From assembly GCF_026798195.1 (NCBI RefSeq), contig NZ_JAPQEZ010000001.1, positions 62,001 to 126,000 on the forward strand: a DNA stretch of 64,000 nucleotides, in the 5' to 3' direction. Each line of letters starts with the position of its first letter. Position 1 is the stretch's first letter. Of the stretch, positions 50,043-59,473 are shown piece after piece. The notes under the pieces are model-generated. The model was not told where the DNA came from and made no database searches. It saw only the letters and a list, made by a program, of their open reading frames with translations. Source of the stretch: Lentilactobacillus senioris. GTDB lineage: Bacteria; Bacillota; Bacilli; Lactobacillales; Lactobacillaceae. A program made the translations under genes and the position numbers.

Positions 50043-52577
50043 TTATTTACTTTCAGCAGCAACTGCATCATTGACTGCTGCTTGTTCCGCTTCAATTAAC
50101 GCCACTCGCCCAGCAATAATCCGTTCGTCCATCGTGATTTCACGGGTTAAACCTGGTGTATTGAGCTTAGGAGTGAAGAAGTCCTTAAACTCCTGTAACC
50201 GAGCTGAGGTCTTGAAAATGTTAGCAATCGAGGTAATAAAACCAGTAAATTCCATGTCACCACCAACCGTCTTTTGCATCCAACCCCAATCGTTGCGGAT
50301 CCAATCCCAGGCTGCTTGTTGACCAGCATCATTAGCCAGCACCGCTGGGAACCAGGCCCGTAAATCCTGTGGCTTGATGATCGTTGGTTTTTCAAAATCT
50401 TCAATCAACTTAGCCACTTGTTTAGCATCTGGAGTTTCAGCTAAGGCTACTTGTAAATCCGCCTTAAAGCTGGCATCACTAGATTTTTGGTACAAATTAA
50501 TTAAATGATCAAATAGTTCCATACTATTGTAATGCTTAATTTCATTACCGATCGTTAAGGCTCGAATTTCTGCCGGCAAATTAATCAAGTCAGCTTGATG
50601 TTCATTAAATAATTCATGGATTTGGGCAATCATTTCTTTATCTTGCGCATACAAAGCCGCACTAATAACTGCGGGTCTGATTACTAAGTCGTCAGGCGTA
50701 TCGCTATCGCGCTTAGTTAAGCCTAACCGTGCCACTTGGTCCTTACTTAGTTGACCTAAGAAGGCTTGTAGATGTTGTTCTTCAGCAGAATCTGGTGCCA
50801 CAAACTTCTTAAGGTCTGTAGTAATTCGGTAAAGGGCGGTAATGACAATTGAAGAATGACTGGCCGCAAATTGTTGTAGTAATGGAATAACTTTCGCAAA
50901 ACTAATTTGTTGGCCTTCCGCTAATAACCGTAAATCTTGTAAGAACTGTAATTGGGTAATGGCATCAAAGTCAGCCATCTCACTCAATAAGTCGTTCAAC
51001 AAGGTTTCATCATACTTCACAATGAAATGGGAATTATTGCCGACGTTTAATCTAAACGCCTGCCCGGCTTGTTGCCGGAGTTCTTGATAATCACCCAACT
51101 TAATTTCTTTGCCGGCCATAATGGTTGGTACCACATCATAGTTACCGTTCAACGGAATTTGCCAGATACGTCCCTGGTCTTTGCCATCTCCAATAAAGAA
51201 CTGTTGTTGACTTAGCGTTAATTGACCGTCAACCACGGAGGCAGATACTACTGGGTAACCAGGTTGTTCCAACCAAGAATTCATAATCATTCCCACGTTT
51301 TGACCGGAAGCTTCTTCTAGCGCTGCCCATAGATCAGCACCGGTAGCATTACCGTAGTGGTGAGCTGCAAAGTAGTTCTTTAAGCCAGAACGTAAGGCTT
51401 CATCACCGATTAAGGAACGAACCATCACCAGCATTCGAGAACCCTTGGCGTACACGATGGCACTATCAAACAGCGCCGCAATTTCAGCGGGATCTTCAAC
51501 CGCCACGTGAACGGGTTGGACGCCATCAATAGCATCCCGTTGCAAAGCCCGTGGTACTTCTAAGGTTTGGAAAGTTTCCCAGATGTGCCAATCTGGTTCT
51601 AAGGCATCTACTGCCACGTATTCCATCATGTTGGCAAAACTTTCGTTCAACCACAGATCATCCCACCACTTCATGGTTACCAAATCTCCAAACCATTGGT
51701 GAGCTAGTTCGTGGGTGATAGTAGTGGCCACATGTTGCTTGGTAGCCATGGAAGCATTGGCTGGGTCAAATAATAGGTAAGATTCACGATAAGTGACCAA
51801 GCCCCAGTTTTCCATTGCTCCGGCGGAGAAGTCTGGTAAGGCTAACTGCCAAGAATGGGGTAATGGGTATGGAGTTTCGTAGTATTCTTCGTAAAAATCA
51901 ATTGAGCGTTTAGCAATGTCTAACGGAAAATCAAGCTCATTAATATCATGGGCTTTGGTGGAGTAGACACCGATTTTAACTCCACTCTTGGTGGTAGTTT
52001 GTTTGCTTTGAAGGTCACCGAAGGCAAACGCAATCAGGTAAGTCGACATCCGTTTAGTGGTGTCAAAGTAGTGAACGCCATTTTCTTCACGCACTTCCGG
52101 CATATTAGCCAAAATGGTTTCACCAGGTTTTTCGTCAAATTTAATTGCCAAGTCAAAGGTAGCTTTGGCTTCTGGCTCGTCCACGCTAGGAAAGGCTTGT
52201 CGAGCTGCCGTAGTTTCGAACTGGGTCCCAATAATTTCTTGGCGTTTGCCATCCAGTTCATAGTATGAAGGATAAATCCCCATCATCGTGTCAGTTAAGG
52301 GTGCTTCATAGGCAATCATCACGGTTACCTTCCCCGCCCTTGGCAAATTAATCCGCACTAATTCCGCTTTATCATCGGTTTCAAACGTTACTTCTTGGTT
52401 ATCCACCATGACGGACTCAATCGTTAAGTATTTTTGGTGCACCGCAATGGTTGGGTCCACCGCGTTCCCGGTAATCGTTGAAGTTCCAGCGATTGTTTTC
52501 TTAGCCCGGTTAATATCAATGTTTAAATCGTAGTGCTCTGGTTGAAATGTTTCGTATAAGTGCCCTGTTTGTGTCAT
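50043..52577 (-). CDS. pepN: Aminopeptidase N
   Basis: The ATG at 52577 after AGGAGG gives 844 residues, the standard length of lactobacillar PepN. The M1 motifs are intact: GAMENWG and HELAHQWFGDLVTMKWWDDLWLNESFA around residue 289. It removes N-terminal residues from peptides in the cytoplasm and is central to casein-peptide use. A cre-like site (TGAAAACGCTATAA, minus strand, 52622-52609) lies just upstream. No signal peptide. Confidence 0.95.
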   Translation of the reverse strand: MTQTGHLYETFQPEHYDLNIDINRAKKTIAGTSTITGNAVDPTIAVHQKYLTIESVMVDNQEVTFETDDKAELVRINLPRAGKVTVMIAYEAPLTDTMMGIYPSYYELDGKRQEIIGTQFETTAARQAFPSVDEPEAKATFDLAIKFDEKPGETILANMPEVREENGVHYFDTTKRMSTYLIAFAFGDLQSKQTTTKSGVKIGVYSTKAHDINELDFPLDIAKRSIDFYEEYYETPYPLPHSWQLALPDFSAGAMENWGLVTYRESYLLFDPANASMATKQHVATTITHELAHQWFGDLVTMKWWDDLWLNESFANMMEYVAVDALEPDWHIWETFQTLEVPRALQRDAIDGVQPVHVAVEDPAEIAALFDSAIVYAKGSRMLVMVRSLIGDEALRSGLKNYFAAHHYGNATGADLWAALEEASGQNVGMIMNSWLEQPGYPVVSASVVDGQLTLSQQQFFIGDGKDQGRIWQIPLNGNYDVVPTIMAGKEIKLGDYQELRQQAGQAFRLNVGNNSHFIVKYDETLLNDLLSEMADFDAITQLQFLQDLRLLAEGQQISFAKVIPLLQQFAASHSSIVITALYRITTDLKKFVAPDSAEEQHLQAFLGQLSKDQVARLGLTKRDSDTPDDLVIRPAVISAALYAQDKEMIAQIHELFNEHQADLINLPAEIRALTIGNEIKHYNSMELFDHLINLYQKSSDASFKADLQVALAETPDAKQVAKLIEDFEKPTIIKPQDLRAWFPAVLANDAGQQAAWDWIRNDWGWMQKTVGGDMEFTGFITSIANIFKTSARLQEFKDFFTPKLNTPGLTREITMDERIIAGRVALIEAEQAAVNDAVAAESK

Positions 52578-52681
52578 TGCCAACCTCCTAAATAATTTAG
52601 TATTCATCTTATAGCGTTTTCAATTTAAGAACAAGGATTTAGCTATTTTTATATTTTATGCCGTTAAGTTGAATACCCTTG

Positions 52682-53326
52682 TTATTGATCATTATCGGTA
52701 TAGCGAACAATCTTGAGTTCATTGTTTTTAAAGGTCGCCATAAAAACATCCTTAACATTGGTAACCCCATGCTGAGCCAAAACTTGGGTTAGCCACTTTT
52801 CGTCTTTGCCCATAATTTCCAAGACATCGTTATCAATTTGACCATCAACGATCACCGGATAACGAATACTTCCATCCCCCTGTCTCAAGACAGTAAGACT
52901 ACCATTTTGCTCAATAATAGCTCGTTTGACTTCACTAATATTATAAACTCCGGCGGTTCTCAGCTTAAAATCCACTTCTTTAGCAGATAGGTTAACCTTC
53001 AAACAGTTATCTACTAAAATCCGCCCGTTTTTAATGATCGTGACTGGTTCTCCATCAATCAACTTCCCAATCCAGTGAATATGGGTCTTAACGTAGCGCG
53101 TGACTAAAATTAATAGGGACCAAATGAGCAGAACCACCACAAATTGAGTCAGCGTAATTGCCGGATTATAGAGAACCCCACCAATAATACCGCCCAAGAC
53201 GTAGTTTTGCATTTGGTCCAAAGCCGAAGTAGGAGCCAAATTACCCTTACCAGTAAAGTTGATCAAAAAAGTAATAAACAAAAAACCAACAATTAGCTTA
53301 AGAATAATGTCTGAATAGGTGAACAT
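52682..53326 (-). CDS. DUF421 (YetF-like) membrane protein
   Basis: This 214-residue protein has three N-terminal helices (LIVGFLFITFLINFTGKG, QNYVLGGIIGGVLYNPAI, LIWSLLILVTRYV) and a soluble YetF domain (GEPVTIIKNGRILVDNCL, DFKLRTAGVYNISEVKRAIIEQNGSLTVL). It is two bases downstream of the DUF3290 gene. The pair is common in lactobacilli; its function is unknown, with stress or membrane roles suggested for YetF proteins. Confidence 0.88.
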   Translation of the reverse strand: MFTYSDIILKLIVGFLFITFLINFTGKGNLAPTSALDQMQNYVLGGIIGGVLYNPAITLTQFVVVLLIWSLLILVTRYVKTHIHWIGKLIDGEPVTIIKNGRILVDNCLKVNLSAKEVDFKLRTAGVYNISEVKRAIIEQNGSLTVLRQGDGSIRYPVIVDGQIDNDVLEIMGKDEKWLTQVLAQHGVTNVKDVFMATFKNNELKIVRYTDNDQ

Positions 53327-53328
53327 GC

Positions 53329-53781
53329 TTAATCCTCCTGAACCCTAATCTCGGGATGAGATAGTTGAATTTTTTCTAATACAAACTGAGTTCCATCATC
53401 ATTAAATAAGAGACGAAAATAGCCCTTAGGAGTTTTAACTAATAAGTTATTAGTGTTGTTAAGTTGAGTGGCATTAATTAATACCTGTTGTGGCTTAACC
53501 TTTATTTTGGTTGCCACCTGTTGAACTATCTGTGTTACCTGACCAGTTTGTTTAATGGAATTACGCAAATTCGTATAATCATTGGCTTGAATTCCCACGA
53601 TTAACAAACACAGGACCCCCACAATAATGGTTAAATCCTTATATTTAACGTCCCACCGATTTTTTAGGTACCTAATTTCAAAAGCAATAAATAGAATCAC
53701 CAAAATAATAATCACGCCGATATGAACGTACTGCCAATTATTTTGATTGTTTTGGAGGTATTGATAAGTGTAAAAATCCAT
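53329..53781 (-). CDS. DUF3290 membrane protein
   Basis: This 150-residue protein begins DFYTYQYLQNNQNNWQYVHI and has two N-terminal helices (VIIILVILFIAFEIRYL, LTIIVGVLCLLIVGI) followed by an extracellular domain (VTQIVQQVATKIKVKPQQVLINATQLNNTNNLLV). The order and pairing with DUF421 identify it as DUF3290. Function unknown. Confidence 0.85.
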   Translation of the reverse strand: MDFYTYQYLQNNQNNWQYVHIGVIIILVILFIAFEIRYLKNRWDVKYKDLTIIVGVLCLLIVGIQANDYTNLRNSIKQTGQVTQIVQQVATKIKVKPQQVLINATQLNNTNNLLVKTPKGYFRLLFNDDGTQFVLEKIQLSHPEIRVQED

Positions 53782-53903
53782 TCTAGATTACTCCTTTAAT
53801 AAGTTAAAAATATTTTAGCACACACAATATTTAAGAAAATATCAGCTCAGTTCCTTAACTTGGCATCGTATTTTTAGAGGGAAATAAATTTGAAATTAAA
53901 AAG

Positions 53904-53954
53904 GAGAGAGTCAAAAGTCATAAAATGACCTTATAACCACACTCCTCTTTTATT
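53904..53954 (+). other. Hairpin upstream of the pilus operon
   Basis: AAAAGGAG and CTCCTCTTTT pair with one bulged base, around an inner GTCAT-AAA-ATGAC stem; a T/A-rich run follows. It could be an attenuator of the pilus transcript. The rest of 53782-54137 contains no other feature I can support apart from the pilin ribosome site at 54125-54130. Confidence 0.3.
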
Positions 53955-54137
53955 ATTACTTGTGCTTATAACATCTTTTGAAATTGTGATAGGCCATTAA
54001 CCATTGTTATGTAAGTGTTTCAATTACAGTTTAATTATAAACATATTTCGGTCATATTTTGCTCACATTTAATTGTTATCATCACTATAAGTAAATTCAG
54101 ACAATCCCTAACCACTTTCGAAATGGAGGTAATCCTC

Positions 54138-57128
54138 ATGAAAAAATGGCTCCGAATTGTGTTTTTTTTAAGTTTTTTGGTAATTGCAGCACCGTTTCCG
54201 TTAGTAATTATTCAAGCGCAGGAACGCGGACCGACTATCAAAAATGCGACTGTTGAAAAAATAAGTGACTCAAAATCAGATCAAGCAAAGTTATCAATAA
54301 TCTTAGACCTTGATGCCGACGAAAAGGTCAGTTTAGAGTTAACCGATAACGAACAAGCTAATTTTGATGAAGAGTCAGAAATAAAGATTGATGAAAAACA
54401 AATTAAGGCTGATTATGATAACGATAACCCAGAACAGCTAATGGTGGAAAACGTAACTCCAGAAGCACAAACCGTTACATTAGAAGTTCCTCTAGCAATC
54501 AATTATCAAACCAATGCCGACAAATTAAAGCTCCAACTATTATTGAATCATAATCAGGAAAAATACGATGTTCCTGAATTCGACTTAAGTAATAACGTTT
54601 CTGAACCTGACATTACAGAACCAAACACAAAGACTGTTTTTGAAAATCAAACAGAAACACCTACTAAAACTAATGACAAGGTAGAAAGTAAAGTATCTCA
54701 AAAACAAGTAACTGCTAGACAGGTTAAGAAGCAAGCGGAAAGCAGCACTGCTAAAGCAGAGGCTACAGAAGCTGATGAAGACGATGATGGCGAGGATCAG
54801 AAAAAAGCAACTCCAAAAGCAGATTCTCCTAAAACACCGATAATAAATCCATCAGAGAGTGTGGAAATTCCTAAGGGAGAACTAAATATTTACAGGACTC
54901 AAATTTTAAATAGCAGTTGGTCTAGTAAGTTAAGTATTGATACCGGTCAATTTAAAACAAATCCAGCAGAAATTTTTTATAAACCAGAATCAAATGGTGG
55001 TGGAAATTACTGGAGTCAAGATAGTTATCAAACAAATTATTACAATTCTTATTATCCAGGTGATGCTTACGCCGTTAAACTTCCAGATGCGGAGCCAGAT
55101 GCAAAAACAGAATTTAAGGTGAAGTATGATAATGTCGGCGAATACTACGAAGATGGTACTGAAAATGCTATTGGCCATTCAATGGGGGCTGTCGTAACCA
55201 TCTCTAACATTAAGTATAGAAGTTATAGTGAACATAAAACAAACACCTCTGACCACTATATTGATTTTTCTACTAACTTTTACTCAGGCCTACTTTATAC
55301 CAATATTGATAGTTTCGACATCGATATTACTTTTATTGGAAATGATGGAGAAGAAAAGCAGTTAATTTTACCAAACAGTTCAGGAATTAACAATAACTCC
55401 TTTATCACCTTTGGTTCTCTTAACGGAAAAAGAGATAATCCCGATGAAGGCGAAGCAAACCCTGCTGACGGGAATGAATGTGCCGGAACTAACAACAAAG
55501 ATAGTAATGGTAATTACATCCAAGGTATTTTAGCCAACCCAACAAAAGTAACTGATCGAGGGGATGGCTGGTATGAAGGTGTGGGCGAAGGAGTTTGGGA
55601 TAAAAATAACGACACCGGAGAGTACTTACCCCATACAGGGATCGACCAGTGGGGAGACTTTCTAGGATCTATCAACTATGAAAAAGGAGCCGTATCGTTT
55701 CCATTATCCGGAACTACTCATAAATTTAAACTCAAGAGTACCCATGGTTTTGTTTGGCAATCACTAGCTGGTGGTTCAGTAATGCCAAGGCAACCAGCAG
55801 ATCCGGTAAAAACTGTTCACCGAACTAACGATATTAATGTAGATAATAATGATTTAGACGATCAAACAATTGATAGGGTCAATAGTAATACAGCTGATAA
55901 AAATATGAGTAGTTTTTACTACACTGTTTACCAAGAAACCTACAATATTCCTAACGCGTCAATCGCTAAGCCTAATAATATTATCTTTACCGATACTTTA
56001 CCGGAAGGAATGCAACTAGCCCAAAATTCATCAGGACGATATCAAATTCGGTTAATAAATACTAAAGATAAAGTCAATGAAACCGATGATGTAATCACTG
56101 AACTTGCAAATATAAGTTACGACAGCACTACCAGAAAAATCATCTATTCACTTACTGACAAAGAAATCGAAAGTCTAAAATTTAACGGTGGTCATTTCGC
56201 CATTCAGATGAAAGTTACATTCCCAGAAAACTTTATTGGCACATTTACTAATAAAGCTAAAGTTAAATTTGATTCTGGAGTTAATTACACTTGGGAAAAT
56301 GAAACTAACGAAGTAATAACCCATTTCACTAGCAATACTGACACTTTACAACTAGAGAAAAAAGGTGAGTCACCTTTTAACCCTGGTGAGTACAGTAAAC
56401 TATCAGGTGTCACCTTTAAACTTGAGGTACTTAATGGAGACGGCACTACCAATAAAATCGCTGAATATACTACTGATGATAAAGACGGAAAGGTTAGTTT
56501 GACAGGATTAGATCGCAATAAAACCTATATTCTAACTGAAAATGAAATGGATGGTTACGAACCACTAGGTGATTCCATAAAACTTTCATACAATGAATCA
56601 ACCCAAAAATGGACAGTTTCTGATCATGAAAAAGTAACTATTTCAGACAAAACTATCACAGTTAATAACACCGTTCCTCGCGACGGTTACAACTTTCAGA
56701 AAATTGATAGCGCATCCAAAAACGGATTAAATGGAGCCAAGTTTGTAGTTAAACACGGTAACGACTATTTAACCTTTGATGCTAACGGTAAAATGACTGG
56801 CACCGCAACAAGTCAAACCTCAGATACACTGTTAGAAAGTAAATCCGTTGGTGAAACGGATGGACTCATTAACATCAGTGGTTTACCTCATGGCACTTAC
56901 ACATTAATTGAGGTTAAGGCTCCAGATGGCTATGCTCTAAATTCAAATCCAATCCCATTTGAAATAACAGACACTTCAGGAGGTGGTGCTCAACCTAAAC
57001 AAATCGAGAACACTCGCTACAGCTTACCAGTTACGGGGGGATCCGGAATCATCTGGATCGTCATTATTGGATTAATCTCTATCTCACTGTCTCTCGCCAT
57101 TCGGCGCACTCATCCAAGAGGAGGATAA
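54138..57128 (+). CDS. Large LPXTG pilus adhesin / tip pilin with CnaB domains
   Basis: The ATG at 54138 follows GGAGGT and gives 996 residues. The signal peptide covers about 1-31 (LRIVFFLSFLVIAAPFPLVII). An acidic Ser/Lys/Glu-rich stalk (about 140-235) precedes a unique region of about 320 residues with a single Cys (near 448). A fimbrial isopeptide D2-like domain lies at about 556-727 (FYYTVYQETYNI, FTDTLPEGMQL). CnaB domains lie at about 736-840 and 848-955, the latter with E-box TLIEVKAPDGY. LPVTG is at 963-967, followed by a membrane helix and RRTHPRGG. It is the first gene of the pilus operon and the likely tip or ancillary adhesin. Confidence 0.88.
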   Translation: MKKWLRIVFFLSFLVIAAPFPLVIIQAQERGPTIKNATVEKISDSKSDQAKLSIILDLDADEKVSLELTDNEQANFDEESEIKIDEKQIKADYDNDNPEQLMVENVTPEAQTVTLEVPLAINYQTNADKLKLQLLLNHNQEKYDVPEFDLSNNVSEPDITEPNTKTVFENQTETPTKTNDKVESKVSQKQVTARQVKKQAESSTAKAEATEADEDDDGEDQKKATPKADSPKTPIINPSESVEIPKGELNIYRTQILNSSWSSKLSIDTGQFKTNPAEIFYKPESNGGGNYWSQDSYQTNYYNSYYPGDAYAVKLPDAEPDAKTEFKVKYDNVGEYYEDGTENAIGHSMGAVVTISNIKYRSYSEHKTNTSDHYIDFSTNFYSGLLYTNIDSFDIDITFIGNDGEEKQLILPNSSGINNNSFITFGSLNGKRDNPDEGEANPADGNECAGTNNKDSNGNYIQGILANPTKVTDRGDGWYEGVGEGVWDKNNDTGEYLPHTGIDQWGDFLGSINYEKGAVSFPLSGTTHKFKLKSTHGFVWQSLAGGSVMPRQPADPVKTVHRTNDINVDNNDLDDQTIDRVNSNTADKNMSSFYYTVYQETYNIPNASIAKPNNIIFTDTLPEGMQLAQNSSGRYQIRLINTKDKVNETDDVITELANISYDSTTRKIIYSLTDKEIESLKFNGGHFAIQMKVTFPENFIGTFTNKAKVKFDSGVNYTWENETNEVITHFTSNTDTLQLEKKGESPFNPGEYSKLSGVTFKLEVLNGDGTTNKIAEYTTDDKDGKVSLTGLDRNKTYILTENEMDGYEPLGDSIKLSYNESTQKWTVSDHEKVTISDKTITVNNTVPRDGYNFQKIDSASKNGLNGAKFVVKHGNDYLTFDANGKMTGTATSQTSDTLLESKSVGETDGLINISGLPHGTYTLIEVKAPDGYALNSNPIPFEITDTSGGGAQPKQIENTRYSLPVTGGSGIIWIVIIGLISISLSLAIRRTHPRGG

Positions 57129-57132
57129 GACC

Positions 57133-58617
57133 ATGAAATTCAAAAAAATACTACGGACGCTAGCAGTCACCGCCTTAATGTTTGTTGGTGGCTCAGCAAT
57201 TAACGCAAGTGCAGATGCCAAAACGGAAAGTCCTAGTGATACCATTAATATCCAATTGCATAAGATGAAAAATACCTCTGCTGGAACTAGCCTTCAAAAC
57301 ACAGGTAACACAATTACCGGAGATGCTCTAGGCGGATTAACACCATACGATGCTGAAAAATACGGTACAGTTGGATTTACGTTATACGAATTTACAGATA
57401 ATAGTTTAATTCCTAATCCTAACAATGTGTCTGAAGCTGATTACAAGGAAGCAATTTCTGCCTTAACTGCAACGATCCATGGTGGAAGTACTGAATTGTC
57501 AGACATGAACACTGCTCAAGCTAAATTTATAAAAGATAATGTTGCGAACGGAAAAATTGCCGAAGTAGGAGACGAACAATTAATTTCTAATAAAGATGGC
57601 TTAGCTAACTTTACAAGCGTTCCAAATAACAAAACTTATTTAATCCTAGAAACAACGGTTCCTGAAGAAGGACTTAACTCTTTGTCAAGTCCCCTAATCT
57701 TCACCCTACCAATTGTAGGATTAACTGATACTACAACTGCTCATTTATATCCTAAAAACCAATTAGATGAAAGTAGTTCTAATCTTACAAAACTTGGACA
57801 GGATCCAGCAAATCCAACAAATCCAGTATTTGGTCCACTGGAAGGTGTTGAATTTACTCTCTCTAGCAAAAATAGTGGCAGCCAAACTGTTACCACTCTA
57901 GAAAATGGTACCTTAGATTTAAGTGACTTAATCGCTGGAGTTACTTACACTTTAACCGAAAGTAGTCTTGGAACCAATAAGGGATACGAAGGAATTGCTG
58001 GAATTACAGCAAAATTTAAAGTAGACACAGATGGTAATATTACTTTCACTGAAAAATCAAAACATTTCGGTCTTACAGACGATGGAAAAGGTATTATCGT
58101 TAAAAACTACCTTAAATTAGGTGGCGCTGACTTTGTTAAAGTTGATGCAGATGATACAACTAAATTGCTAGAAGGTGCTAAATTTATCGTTAAGAAAGAA
58201 AGTTTTGACGAAAGTGGAAACCCAACCACGGAATACGCTAAATTTAATAACTCTTACGAATTTACTGGCTGGGGAACTATAGATGAAGCCAAAGCATCTA
58301 CACAATTAGTATCAAAAGATGATGGAACATTCGGCTTTACTGGTATTCCTTACGTTTATGACAAACGCAACGATGCTGAAGGAAAAGTAACTAAGTATTC
58401 CTTAGTTGAAACCCAAGCACCATCAGGCTATGCAAAATTAGCTGCTAACGACTCACAACTTAACTTTGAAATTGGTTCCAAAGACCAACTCATTAAAAAC
58501 AAACGCTACTCACTTCCTATCACCGGTGGCATGGGCATCTGGCTCTTCGTTATCGCCGGTTTAGCATTAATGGGTGGTTCAGGTTACCTTTACTACAAGA
58601 AACAACGCAACGCATAA
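57133..58617 (+). CDS. Major backbone pilin (SpaA family)
   Basis: This 494-residue pilin has a signal peptide ending near Ala27, the pilin motif YPKN at 206-209 (Lys208 would be the polymerising lysine), a CnaB-type domain from about 235, a second from about 330 with E-box ETQAPSGY at 426-433, LPITG at 461-465, a membrane helix and a KKQRNA tail. The sortase joins the Thr of LPITG to the pilin-motif Lys of the next subunit. It is four bases after the adhesin gene. Confidence 0.92.
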   Translation: MKFKKILRTLAVTALMFVGGSAINASADAKTESPSDTINIQLHKMKNTSAGTSLQNTGNTITGDALGGLTPYDAEKYGTVGFTLYEFTDNSLIPNPNNVSEADYKEAISALTATIHGGSTELSDMNTAQAKFIKDNVANGKIAEVGDEQLISNKDGLANFTSVPNNKTYLILETTVPEEGLNSLSSPLIFTLPIVGLTDTTTAHLYPKNQLDESSSNLTKLGQDPANPTNPVFGPLEGVEFTLSSKNSGSQTVTTLENGTLDLSDLIAGVTYTLTESSLGTNKGYEGIAGITAKFKVDTDGNITFTEKSKHFGLTDDGKGIIVKNYLKLGGADFVKVDADDTTKLLEGAKFIVKKESFDESGNPTTEYAKFNNSYEFTGWGTIDEAKASTQLVSKDDGTFGFTGIPYVYDKRNDAEGKVTKYSLVETQAPSGYAKLAANDSQLNFEIGSKDQLIKNKRYSLPITGGMGIWLFVIAGLALMGGSGYLYYKKQRNA

Positions 58618-58631
58618 TTCAATAGTTTAAC

Positions 58632-58651
58632 AACGAGGCTTCGGCTTCGTT
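58632..58651 (+). other. UUCG-tetraloop hairpin between pilin and sortase genes
   Basis: AACGAGGC and GCTTCGTT pair over eight positions (one G-U) around TTCG, with no T-run after it. It is too stable to be chance coiling and not a terminator; it could protect the 3' end of the pilin mRNA or lower sortase expression. Confidence 0.55.
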
Positions 58652-58678
58652 ATACATATCCGAGAGGAGGAACTAACT

Positions 58679-59473
58679 ATGCGCAAATGGCTCGCAATCC
58701 TATTATTCATTCTTGGCCTGGGGCTACTTAGTTTCCCCATGGTTAGCAACTACTATACCTCTCTTCGCCAACAAGGTACCCTTAATGAATATAAAACTAG
58801 TCTACAATATGCAAGTAAAAAGAAACTTAAAGAAGCCCAACAAAGCCTTCTCAAGCAACAAACTTCTCAACAGCAAACCGTCAACGATCCCTTTGGAGAT
58901 CATTCTAGCACCGCTTACGGGACAGATCCCCTCGCCTTTATCTCCATTCCAGCAATCGACGTGGAACTACCGGTTTTCCCAGGAACTAGTGATAAGACTC
59001 TGAATCGTTACGCTGGTTTAGTTCAAGGGACCGACGTTCCAATGGGGAAGAAAAACCAACATAGTTTAATTACCGCTCACCGGGGATTGCCAGGAGCCCA
59101 GTTATTTACTGACTTACCCCGCCTAGAAATCGGCGATAGGTTTTACCTCAAAAACGCTTATGGGTTGATGACCTACGAAGTTGATAATATTAAGACCATC
59201 AAGCCAACCACCGCTAATCCCGTTCAGCGAGATCCTCAGACTAACCAAGTGACTCTGATGACTTGTACCCCTTACATGATCAACACCCACCGTCTCTTAG
59301 TTACTGGTCACCGTATTCCTAACGAATCCAAGTCAATTCCTAAAGCTCATTTTGTTTGGGACTGGTACAAGATTTTGATGGTGGCATTGGGGATCGCAGT
59401 AGTTGCTTACCTCATCTACCGCCTGATTCGCTACTTCCGGAACCATAAAGGAGGTGGTTCAGATGAAATCTAA
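58679..59473 (+). CDS. srtC: Class C (pilin-polymerising) sortase
   Basis: This 264-residue protein has an N-terminal membrane helix, the lid motif DPF at 70-72 that covers the active site in class C sortases, catalytic His134 (ITAHRG), Cys196 (LMTCTP) and Arg205 (HRLLVTG), and a second membrane helix near 230-250. It cross-links backbone and tip pilins. It overlaps the next sortase gene by 11 bases. Confidence 0.93.
   Translation: MRKWLAILLFILGLGLLSFPMVSNYYTSLRQQGTLNEYKTSLQYASKKKLKEAQQSLLKQQTSQQQTVNDPFGDHSSTAYGTDPLAFISIPAIDVELPVFPGTSDKTLNRYAGLVQGTDVPMGKKNQHSLITAHRGLPGAQLFTDLPRLEIGDRFYLKNAYGLMTYEVDNIKTIKPTTANPVQRDPQTNQVTLMTCTPYMINTHRLLVTGHRIPNESKSIPKAHFVWDWYKILMVALGIAVVAYLIYRLIRYFRNHKGGGSDEI

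Noticed and set aside
49960-50085. Minus-strand ORF of about 45 codons overlapping the end of pepN (ATG inside the last pepN codons, ending AIRNY at about 49957)
   Set aside because: It is Trp-rich and could be a membrane peptide, but it has no ribosome site and no known relatives; chance is likelier.
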